From Gloeocapsa sp. PCC 7428 (GTDB lineage: Bacteria; Cyanobacteriota; Cyanobacteriia; Cyanobacteriales; Chroococcidiopsidaceae), in NCBI RefSeq assembly GCF_000317555.1, contig NC_019745.1, positions 248,001 through 312,000 on the forward strand: a DNA stretch of 64,000 bases, written 5' to 3'. The translations under genes were made by a program, and so were the position numbers. Shown piece after piece: positions 39,495-47,824 of this stretch. Below the pieces are notes generated by a model that was not told where the DNA came from, did no database searches, and worked only from the letters and a program-made list of their open reading frames with translations. Numbering within the stretch: position 1 is the stretch's first letter; every line of letters starts with the position of its first letter.

Positions 39495-39881
39495 ATGCCG
39501 AGTAAATGTAGTAATCAGAAAAATGCTCAGCGGTTTTATTGCCCTAAATGCGATCGCCGATTATGGCGCGTAGGTAACTCAAAGTACTTTCTATCTTACA
39601 CAGAAGTATCAGAAAGCCGAAGATACGTCAAAATGCTTCATCAGGGGGCATTATTATTGACTGCGAAAGGCACACACAATTGTTGTCAATCCTGGGTTGA
39701 AGAATTTATTTGTGGAGAGCATGGTACGCTTTGGATGAAGCTTAATAAACAAACTGATGGTTCGCTTTACACTTCACTAGCAACAACGAATGATTATTGT
39801 CCTAGAGATAAATATACTTACTGCATGAGTTGTCCACTTCAATTAGATTTAGATGCGATTAATCGTACAATCACCTCATAG
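39495..39881 (+). CDS. Cys-rich, probable zinc-ribbon protein
   Basis: A 128-residue hydrophilic protein with three Cys clusters: FYCPKCDRRLWRVG (CxxC, residues about 15-25), HNCCQSWVEEFICGEHG (with His), and YCPRDKYTYCMSCPLQ. The spacing suggests one or two zinc-binding knuckles. It is followed 23 bases later by the ECF sigma factor gene on the same strand, so it may be cotranscribed. Not a recognised family. Confidence 0.65.
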   Translation: MPSKCSNQKNAQRFYCPKCDRRLWRVGNSKYFLSYTEVSESRRYVKMLHQGALLLTAKGTHNCCQSWVEEFICGEHGTLWMKLNKQTDGSLYTSLATTNDYCPRDKYTYCMSCPLQLDLDAINRTITS

Positions 39882-39904
39882 AGTACATCTTCTTAGTAGG
39901 TACA

Positions 39905-40489
39905 ATGCCTTCTGAGCAACCTGGCAACACGGACAGATTCATCCAAACAGATGTAGAACTATACCTCGCGCTAAAAGCTGGTCAGGATGTTGCTTTAGGC
40001 ATTCTTTACGATCGCCATGCTGGATTAGTTTATGGAATAGCACTCAAAATTCTTGGTAATCCGCAGGAAGCAGAAGATCTCACGCAGGATATTTTTCTCA
40101 ATCTTACCCAAGCGTCATCCTACGATCCAAGGCGAGGCTCACTGAGAACATTCTTAGCGATTTTGACGCGATCGCGTGCGATTGACCGAGTGCGATCGCG
40201 TAGCAAAGCCCGTGAGTTTTTTGGACAGTGGAGAGATAGCCAAGCACAGCAAACTGCTACCGATTCTCTTTTTGAACAACTTTCTCAAAGCGAGCAATCT
40301 CAGGAAGTACGAGCAGCACTCTCCCAATTATCAGACACTCAGCGGCAAATTCTTCAGATGGCTTATTATGATGGTCTTAGTCAGTCAGAAATTGCCAAGC
40401 GACTAGAAATTCCTCTAGGTACTGTGAAGGCTAGAGCGCGGCGGGGTCTTCTCAAACTGCGTCAAACTCTCACAGATTACATTGGATAG
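39905..40489 (+). CDS. ECF-type RNA polymerase sigma factor
   Basis: A 194-residue extracytoplasmic-function sigma factor. Region 2 (ILYDRHAGLVYGIALKILGNPQEAEDLTQDIFLNL) binds core polymerase and the -10 box. Region 4 (LSDTQRQILQMAYYDGLSQ and SEIAKRLEIPLGTVKARARRG) contacts the -35 box. No sigma1.1 or region 3. It precedes its presumed anti-sigma factor by eight bases, the standard arrangement for SigK/SigG-like units, and release of the anti-sigma should activate a stress regulon. Confidence 0.95.
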   Translation: MPSEQPGNTDRFIQTDVELYLALKAGQDVALGILYDRHAGLVYGIALKILGNPQEAEDLTQDIFLNLTQASSYDPRRGSLRTFLAILTRSRAIDRVRSRSKAREFFGQWRDSQAQQTATDSLFEQLSQSEQSQEVRAALSQLSDTQRQILQMAYYDGLSQSEIAKRLEIPLGTVKARARRGLLKLRQTLTDYIG

Positions 40490-40497
40490 CTCCAACT

Positions 40498-41241
40498 ATG
40501 GTTTGGTCGATGCCGTCAGAACAGTTACAGTTACTTATTGCTGGGTATGTCCTTGGCGATCTAAGCCCAGAGGAAATGGCAGAATTTGAACAACTTCTGG
40601 CGAATGACGCTGCGATCGCCGAAGAAGTCGCAAAAATGCAAAAGGCATTAGAAATAACGTATGCTCCACCAGAAGTAGCACCGCCAAGATATCTGCGTAC
40701 ATCCATTTTGGATGCAAATAAGCATCAGAGTCAACGCTTGAGCCGCGCGCGCCCACAGCGCTCATTCTCCTGGGTTCAAGCCATGGGAGTTGCCGCAGCC
40801 GTGTTGATTGTCGCTTTGGGTATGAGTAATTATCTTCTGTGGCGATCTCTACAAATACAAGCTGAAATGCCACAATCCAAACCGTTGACTTTTGCGCTGC
40901 AAGCCAAAGATGCAAATGTTTCTACTTCGGCTACCCTAACAGTCAATCCCAGTACACTAGAAGCTAAGCTAATCGCGCAAAACTTGCCTGCCTTACCGCC
41001 TGGAAAAGTTTATGCCTTATGGACAGTCTTGCAGCAAGGTGCGCCCGTTACAACTGATGACAAAAACGCTGTCTTAACAGCAGTATTTCGAGTCGATGCT
41101 AACGGCAATGCTTTAGAAAATATTGAGGTTCCTCAGGTATATCGCAATCAAGACTTGGTTGCAGCAGTTGCTATAACCGTAGAAGATGCTAGCGCGCCTC
41201 AGCGGCACGAAGGCGCACCCGTTTTGATCGTGAGAGTGTAA
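40498..41241 (+). CDS. RskA-like membrane anti-sigma factor
   Basis: A 247-residue single-pass protein. The N-terminal cytoplasmic domain (LLIAGYVLGDLSPEEMAEFEQLLAND) is the sigma-binding ASD-type helical bundle. It is followed by a membrane span (WVQAMGVAAAVLIVALGMSNYLLW) and a periplasmic RskA domain (LPALPPGKVYALWTVLQQGAPV; VAAVAITVEDASAP). The zinc-binding HxxxCxxC motif of ZAS anti-sigmas is absent. ATG at 40498 or 40510 may be used. It should hold the upstream ECF sigma factor inactive until proteolysed. Confidence 0.9.
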   Translation: MVWSMPSEQLQLLIAGYVLGDLSPEEMAEFEQLLANDAAIAEEVAKMQKALEITYAPPEVAPPRYLRTSILDANKHQSQRLSRARPQRSFSWVQAMGVAAAVLIVALGMSNYLLWRSLQIQAEMPQSKPLTFALQAKDANVSTSATLTVNPSTLEAKLIAQNLPALPPGKVYALWTVLQQGAPVTTDDKNAVLTAVFRVDANGNALENIEVPQVYRNQDLVAAVAITVEDASAPQRHEGAPVLIVRV

Positions 41242-41280
41242 AGTTAAAGATCGCTAATGATTCGACAGTTTGTATAATCT

Positions 41281-41835
41281 CTACTCTGATTCTGTATCGA
41301 GTTGTCGCATCGTACCATTTTGACCTTCACCAATTCGCCGCAATCCTGGTCTTCCTGTGGTGTTGAGATGGTCGATTTGGCATTGAAGATTTACGGTGAA
41401 ATCACACGTATAGGTTGCTAAAAGTTCTTGTTGATAATTAAACACGCGGATGTTGTAACCGAAATCTCTCGCTACTGTACCAAAATGATTGACAAATTCG
41501 TAGCGTTGGAGGTAGTCAAGTGCATTCCAAAGGCGTCGGTTAACAATCAAGTCAATGCGTCCAGCATTAGTACCATCCGCCGGATAAGCGATCCAATTGT
41601 CTAAAAGTTGACTCGCAAACTGTTCTCTTGCCCACCATAAACTAGGAACTGTGAGGTCGCTTTGAGAAATTGTATTTGCTGTAATTACATATCTATTGTT
41701 TAGCGGTGCGCCTGGCTCTAACAAGCTCAATTCCAATGGCTCGGTTGAGGGCTGCGGTACTGCTTGTGCTGTAGAAGATAACAATGAAACAAGCAAAGTA
41801 CTTATACTTAGAATAGTGAGGAGAAGCGATCGCAT
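41281..41835 (-). CDS. Exported hypothetical protein
   Basis: A 184-residue protein with a clear signal peptide (LLLTILSISTLLVSLLSSTAQA, cleavage after AQA). The mature part has no recognised domain. LELSLLEPGAPLNNRYVITA and PSLWWAREQFASQLLDNWIAYP suggest an alpha-beta fold, and two Cys (YTCDFTVNLQCQ) could form a disulfide. Its stop lies 40 bases from the anti-sigma gene's stop. Homologues of this form are familiar in cyanobacteria, but I cannot name the family. Confidence 0.7.
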   Translation of the reverse strand: MRSLLLTILSISTLLVSLLSSTAQAVPQPSTEPLELSLLEPGAPLNNRYVITANTISQSDLTVPSLWWAREQFASQLLDNWIAYPADGTNAGRIDLIVNRRLWNALDYLQRYEFVNHFGTVARDFGYNIRVFNYQQELLATYTCDFTVNLQCQIDHLNTTGRPGLRRIGEGQNGTMRQLDTESE

Positions 41836-42046
41836 TTTGAGAATATTTTTACTAATAGCTTCTTGGCGATTTATTGTAGTCTAAAATTAAGGCAAAAGGC
41901 AGGATGTATAAGAATTTTAGGTTCTAGAAAATAACTCTTTGTACCTTCATCTATACATCTCCAGATGCATCGCGCAAAAAATACGGTGTCAAAAGCGATC
42001 GCTTGCTAAAGTTATTGATGATAATTTCTTCTTGCCCTTCACCTTC

Positions 42047-43453
42047 TTACTCTTGATACTCATTAGTCTGCATCGCTTGCGGACGATGAATGCGGATATG
42101 TTGTAAACGAGGACCTTGCGCTGAGACGACGGTGAATTCTAAGTTCTGATAGTGTAAAGTTTCCCCGATCGCAGGGACTTTTTGAAGTTGGTAGAGAACA
42201 AATCCCCCCAGTGTTTGATAGTCGTCGCTTAAGGGTAAATTTAACTGTAATAATTCGTTGAGTTCTTCGAGGTTCATTTGTGCTTGAACCAAAAAAGTTT
42301 GCTCATCCAAGTTTTGGACGAGTAACTCATTTGTTCTTGCGAGTTCGCCAGCATTGCCAATGATTTGAGCAATTAAATCTTGAATGGTCAATAAACCGAC
42401 AGTACCACCAAATTCGTTGACAACGATAACCATTTGTAAATGCGATCGCTGCATTAATGGCAATAACTCGCTTAACGGAGTATATTCGGGGACAAATCTC
42501 GCAGGTTGTATCCAAGGTTGAATTTTTGTATCAAGCGATAATTTACCTAAAACGAGTGGCTTTGCCAGTTCCTTAAAGTGAACAATCCCGCGAATATCAT
42601 CTAACGATTTACCTGCGATAGGATAGCGTGAATGCCCTGTCGTTGCCATTTCTTTGAGTAAAGTTTGAAACGTCGCTTCTTCGGATAAAGCCACAATTCC
42701 TGTGCGCGGTATCATAACTTCTTCAGCGGTGACATCGCCAAATTCAAAGATATTATTTAATAGTTCGCGTTCTTCGGCTTCTAAGCCGGTTGATTCGCGT
42801 TCGGTGGCAATAATTAACTGTAACTCTTCTGAAGTCACCGGAGATAGCCAAGCTTGTCCCGTGTATTGAATTCCGACAACGCGTAGCAGCAAGCGTGTTG
42901 ATTGATTTAAAACCCAAATAAATGGCGTAAAGAAACGCGCGATCGCTTTTACAGGAAGTGCTAGCAACCTTGCCAACCGTTCCGAGTAAAGCAATGCGAC
43001 TGACTTGGGGCAAAGTTCCCCTAAAACGATTTGGAGATAGGCGACAAGGAGAAAAGCTAAGGGAATCGCGAGTGAGTGCGCCAACCGCATCCGCAGCGCA
43101 TCTGGCACGGGTAACTGTGCTAGCCCCGTAGCGACAAGAACAGCCATCGTACTCTCGCCAATCCAACCGAGTGCCAAACTCGATAACGTAATTCCTAATT
43201 GAGTAGTAGACAGCAAGCGCTCGATACTATGCTGGAGTGATTGGAGCGTGATCGCGGGTGCGTCTCCAGCTTCTACCAATTGGTGGATGCGCGATCGCCG
43301 CACGGACACCATAGAAAACTCTGCTGCCACAAAAAAGGCATTAATTGCAATCAGCAACAATACCGAAAGCAGGCGCAGCCATATGTCTGAGATAAACAAC
43401 GGTGATACAGCCAAAAGCGGAACAAAACAGGCAACTATCGGCAAGTGAGACAT
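42047..43453 (-). CDS. CNNM/HlyC-CorC family membrane protein with CBS domains
   Basis: A 468-residue protein of the hemolysin C/CNNM (DUF21) family. The N-terminal four-span DUF21 domain has LLLIAINAFFVAAEFSMVSVRRSRIHQL and LCPKSVALLYSERLARLLALPV. Then come two CBS domains (VMIPRTGIVALSEEATFQTLLKEM; GLLTIQDLIAQIIG) and a CorC_HlyC C-terminal domain (YQTLGGFVLYQLQKVPAIGE). Homologues are linked to Mg2+/Co2+ efflux. A CorA transporter lies elsewhere in the window, though not linked in an operon. Confidence 0.92.
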   Translation of the reverse strand: MSHLPIVACFVPLLAVSPLFISDIWLRLLSVLLLIAINAFFVAAEFSMVSVRRSRIHQLVEAGDAPAITLQSLQHSIERLLSTTQLGITLSSLALGWIGESTMAVLVATGLAQLPVPDALRMRLAHSLAIPLAFLLVAYLQIVLGELCPKSVALLYSERLARLLALPVKAIARFFTPFIWVLNQSTRLLLRVVGIQYTGQAWLSPVTSEELQLIIATERESTGLEAEERELLNNIFEFGDVTAEEVMIPRTGIVALSEEATFQTLLKEMATTGHSRYPIAGKSLDDIRGIVHFKELAKPLVLGKLSLDTKIQPWIQPARFVPEYTPLSELLPLMQRSHLQMVIVVNEFGGTVGLLTIQDLIAQIIGNAGELARTNELLVQNLDEQTFLVQAQMNLEELNELLQLNLPLSDDYQTLGGFVLYQLQKVPAIGETLHYQNLEFTVVSAQGPRLQHIRIHRPQAMQTNEYQE

Positions 43454-43518
43454 CAGTTTGGTTTCAACATTCTGCCTCGTGGCATTGTTGTCCGCCTTGC
43501 CCCAATAAGATACAACAC

Positions 43519-44211
43519 TTAAATTTTGACAGGAATTTCCGATACTTGCAGTTTGAGTTGCTGCTGAGGATAGTCGGTTAAACGTAGCGAGAGGTTTTCC
43601 ACATCATCAAGCGCGGTTGCGGGAATACTTAGTACGCCGGATACCGGTTTGCCATCGGGGGCTAACTTTTCGGGTAAATCTTCAGCATTTACTGTTAACG
43701 CGCGTCCGTGATTATCTGTAATATCCATAAAACTTGACAAAAAGCGCACCGTGCGATCGCCTTCGTTTTTGAGGTTCACTTTTATTTGTAATGTTCCACC
43801 CACATATTGCGCGGATAGAACTTCTAAAACAACGTCGCGATCGCGATTGACAATCGGAAACCCTGGTTGACTTGCGTCTACGACTAACTGCGCTTTTGGT
43901 GTTGTGTTAGACGATTGCGTATCGGTTGTTTGCGGCTGTGGTTTTTCTGGTTTGGCGTTTTTGCCTTTGCCTTCAATTCTGGCGCGAACGTTGGTGAGGA
44001 TATCTTGCTCATTTAACATCACCACCGCCCGCTGCTGTTGCGAGGCTCCCTGAGCAATTTTACCTTTATTTACCGGACGCGTATCTGGTTGAGTCACACT
44101 CTCAAGGGCTTCACTACCAATACTAAATCCCCATACTGCACTTACATAACCTGCGATCGCCATAAGAACTAACAAGAGCAAACTGAGCGCTACAGTAGAG
44201 TTTATTTTCAT
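43519..44211 (-). CDS. Membrane-anchored hypothetical protein with DUF4352-like domain
   Basis: A 230-residue protein: an N-terminal anchor (STVALSLLLLVLMAIAGYVSAVWGF), a polar linker rich in Pro, Thr and Gln (residues about 80-115), and a C-terminal beta-sandwich-like domain (GGTLQIKVNLKNEGDRTVRFL and GVLSIPATALDDVENLSLRL). The latter looks like immunoglobulin-fold or DUF4352-type extracellular domains. No catalytic residues. It lies 66 bases upstream of the CNNM gene in transcription, so they may be cotranscribed. Confidence 0.65.
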   Translation of the reverse strand: MKINSTVALSLLLLVLMAIAGYVSAVWGFSIGSEALESVTQPDTRPVNKGKIAQGASQQQRAVVMLNEQDILTNVRARIEGKGKNAKPEKPQPQTTDTQSSNTTPKAQLVVDASQPGFPIVNRDRDVVLEVLSAQYVGGTLQIKVNLKNEGDRTVRFLSSFMDITDNHGRALTVNAEDLPEKLAPDGKPVSGVLSIPATALDDVENLSLRLTDYPQQQLKLQVSEIPVKI

Positions 44212-44421
44212 TGGTTATCTAAAATATACAAGTTGCTGCTCAACATATCGTTTGCTGTGCCTATTGCATTATTTTATTGTGAAAATCACAACATCAACAA
44301 TGACATCGACTACATTAAATAGGCAATAATATAGTATAAAAATGATATGTTAATATGTCAGCGGTAACAACACATTTTGTCCACACAAGTGCGTTGTCGT
44401 TGATAATATAAAAGAAAATTC

Positions 44422-44494
44422 CGGCAGTTGGCCGAGCGGTTGAGGCAGCGAACTCATAATTCGCCTTAGGCAGGTTCAACTCCTGCACTGCCGA
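44422..44494 (+). tRNA. tRNA-Ile(CAU), lysidine-type
   Basis: A 73-base cloverleaf: acceptor CGGCAGT/ACTGCCG, D arm GCCGAGCGGTTGAGGC, anticodon stem GCGAA/TTCGC with loop CTCATAA (CAU), T arm GCAGG-TTCAACT-CCTGC, discriminator A. The body resembles plastid trnI-CAU (AACTCATAATT; AGGTTCAA) more than elongator or initiator Met tRNA, so it is called Ile with C34 converted to lysidine by TilS. Acceptor pair 1-72 is C-G. Confidence 0.8.
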
Positions 44495-44507
44495 CTTTTT
44501 ATAAAAC

Positions 44508-45032
44508 CTACTCAAAAGGTATAACTTCAGGACTTTCCGTTTCACCTTCCAAATCGTTTTCGATTGGGATGTCTTCGGCAGGAACTTCTACCGGTGGGCT
44601 ATCGCTCTCGTTTTGGTTGCTATCTTCTGTATCAGTTGGAGTAATGTTCGTTGGTGTCACCTGTGCGGGGGGTTGTGAGAATAGCGATGAGTCATAAGGA
44701 TTTTGTAAATCAGGCGTACGCAGCGTTGTATTGCCGATTTGTTGTTGGAGCGTATCTTGGTACAAGATGTTAATGAGCCGCGCGTCGCGTATGTATTCAT
44801 TTTCGGGATAACTGTTGCGTGTAAAAGAACCAATCCCAAACAAGGAGTTTAGTTGCCGTAGTAAAGAACGATTGCGATAAAAATCAGGTGCGTTTGTAAA
44901 AAAGGCGCGGTAGAATGCCTCTGGTATTGTTTCGCTGCGTGTTGGCTCTACGGGTGCTGTTTGGGCGATCGCCGCAGTCGGGATAGCGGCAAGAATAATT
45001 AAACTCGTTAAACATTTGTACGCGAAACGCAT
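44508..45032 (-). CDS. Exported hypothetical protein, Pro/Glu-rich C-terminus
   Basis: A 174-residue protein from ATG 45032, which has GTGAGGTT seven bases upstream. The signal peptide is LTSLIILAAIPTAAIAQ. A middle domain (IPEAFYRAFFTNAPDFYRNRSLLRQLNSLFGIG) precedes an acidic Pro/Glu/Asp-rich tail (EVPAEDIPIENDLEGETESP). Unknown function, but the pattern is seen in cyanobacterial periplasmic proteins. Its 3' end is 13 bases from the tRNA-Ile gene. Confidence 0.7.
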   Translation of the reverse strand: MRFAYKCLTSLIILAAIPTAAIAQTAPVEPTRSETIPEAFYRAFFTNAPDFYRNRSLLRQLNSLFGIGSFTRNSYPENEYIRDARLINILYQDTLQQQIGNTTLRTPDLQNPYDSSLFSQPPAQVTPTNITPTDTEDSNQNESDSPPVEVPAEDIPIENDLEGETESPEVIPFE

Positions 45033-45128
45033 AGATTCAACCTCACTTTCTAACGCAGTCTTCATTTATGCTGGAATTTAAACTCTTTTTAGCTTAACTT
45101 TTGCTTAGCCACCACCGTTGACACACTG

Positions 45129-45746
45129 ATGATTAATCAAACTGCGTCGCAGCCAGCATCCGATAATTGGGCAATAACTGCTGATCTTACAAGTCTTCGC
45201 CAACACCTTTTAGATTTATTCTGCCGGTTAGCTTATCGCGAAGGAGACTTTGTGCTTTCTTCTGGGCAGCACAGTTCGTACTACATTAATGGTAAGGAAG
45301 TCACGCTACATCCTCAAGGAGCGTTAGCGATCGGGCGGATTGTTGTTTCTTTGTTACCACCTGATACTCAAGCTGTCGCTGGTTTAACCTTGGGTGCCGA
45401 TCCAATTGTGACAGCTGTTAGTGTGGTATCAGCGTATGAAAATCGCCCAATACCCGCATTGATTGTCCGCAAAGAAGCAAAAGGACACGGTACAAGAGCG
45501 TATATTGAAGGTCCAAATTTACCAGAAAACGCGAGTGTTGTCGTGTTAGAAGATGTCGTGACAACGGGAGGATCGGCATTAAAAGCCGCAGAAAGGCTTA
45601 AAGATGCGGGTTACAGCGTCAATCATGTTATTTCGCTCGTCGATCGCCTGCAAGGAGGTGCAGAACTTTATGCATCAGCCGGATTGCAATTTCAATCAGT
45701 ACTGACAATCGCAGACATTCAACGGCGTTTTCAGGAACTAGATTAA
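45129..45746 (+). CDS. pyrE: Orotate phosphoribosyltransferase
   Basis: A 205-residue type I phosphoribosyltransferase. LSSGQHSSYYINGKEVTLHP is the OPRT-specific orotate/PRPP loop, AGLTLGADPIVTAVSVVSAYE the next conserved strand, and VVVLEDVVTTGGSALKAAERL the PRPP-binding signature. It condenses orotate with PRPP to form OMP in pyrimidine synthesis. ATG at 45129 with a 26-residue N-terminal extension before DLFCRLAYREGDFVLSSGQ. No terminator is obvious downstream, where a palindrome cluster lies. Confidence 0.94.
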   Translation: MINQTASQPASDNWAITADLTSLRQHLLDLFCRLAYREGDFVLSSGQHSSYYINGKEVTLHPQGALAIGRIVVSLLPPDTQAVAGLTLGADPIVTAVSVVSAYENRPIPALIVRKEAKGHGTRAYIEGPNLPENASVVVLEDVVTTGGSALKAAERLKDAGYSVNHVISLVDRLQGGAELYASAGLQFQSVLTIADIQRRFQELD

Positions 45747-45904
45747 AGGAAGTTGGGAGCGAGGAGTGAGTGGCTAGTGGTGAGTTATATAGAAAACACA
45801 TTCTTCCTCTGCTTCCTCTGCACCTTGAACTCCCTGATCTCCGACCTCTGCTATAGTTAGCTACGGTATACACACAAATGGTGGGATATAAAAAGTCTTT
45901 GGCG

Positions 45905-45989
45905 AACCGCCCCCCAACCACCCAATTTGGGGGACTTCCGAGCCAGTTCTACTTCAAAGTCCCCCACAGGTGGGGGATGCAAGGGGGCG
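45905..45989. repeat. Cluster of CCCCC/GGGGG palindromes
   Basis: Two hairpins: CCCCC...GGGGG around AACCACCCAATTT (about 45911-45933), and TCCCCC-ACAGGT-GGGGGA (45960-45977), followed by GCAAGGGGGC. The second matches the family seen at 5821-5838 with its AAAGT/ACTTT flank. Lies in the 296 bases between pyrE and thiC (convergent). Confidence 0.65.
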
Positions 45990-46042
45990 AAAAAGCTTGG
46001 AGCGACGCCAGTCTAGACTTGTATGTACAGCGTAGGCTATAG

Positions 46043-47428
<1,386 letters not shown>

Positions 47429-47436
47429 CTAGTAAC

Positions 47437-47518
47437 AGCTTCCCTCCGCCGGTATGAACCGGTCTCAGGTTCTCAGGGTTTGATCTCAGCCTGGACATCC
47501 AGACACCCCTAGCTTGGT
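47437..47518 (-). promoter_or_regulatory. TPP riboswitch (THI element) upstream of thiC
   Basis: Read on the minus strand, the leader has AGGGGTGTC, then GGCTGAGATCAAACCC and GAACCTGAGACCGG, and GGCGGAGGGAAGCT near the end. These are the conserved TPP aptamer blocks (CTGAGA, ACCTGA, GAGGGAAG). It lies about 20 bases before the thiC ATG, so it probably acts by sequestering the start region. Confidence 0.95.
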
Positions 47519-47624
47519 TGATAATTGTATCACTTGAATTCGCAGCGCAGGCGATTAAGGAAATAATTCTTGAGGCGATCGCGCTCAAGTGATAATAGAA
47601 TCATCATCAATTAAAAGTTGCTGT

Positions 47625-47820
47625 ATGGATCGTTTAGTGCGTACTACATTAAGTGTGCCTACCGAGCTTTTAGAAGCAACTGATCGCGCAGTACAGCAAG
47701 GACACGCTTGCAGTCGTAACGAATTTGTTGCTATTGCCTTACGACATGAACTAGCAGCATAGAAAAGTGCTGAAGTTGATAATGCTTTTTCTACCTATGG
47801 CTGATGACAATGAATATCAT
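47625..47820 (+). pseudogene. Decayed ribbon-helix-helix (CopG/RHH) antitoxin
   Basis: The first 45 codons read MDRLVRTTLSVPTELLEATD...SRNEFVAIALRHELAA, a typical RHH antitoxin N-terminus. A TAG at 47760 interrupts it. In the same frame KSAEVDNAFST continues as such antitoxins do, then a +1-type frame change gives MADDNEYH, again family-like (usually AFAxMADDxEYQ). The expected last helix is missing where the pixL 3' end begins. One nonsense codon, one frameshift and a truncated C-terminus indicate a pseudogene. A 45-residue truncated DNA-binding protein could still be made. No toxin gene adjoins. Confidence 0.7.
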
Positions 47821-47824
47821 ATTT

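Noticed and set aside
44422-44494. Calling the CAU tRNA elongator or initiator Met
   Set aside because: Initiator features (C1-A72 mismatch, three G-C pairs at the anticodon stem base) are absent, and the body resembles trnI-CAU, so Ile was preferred.
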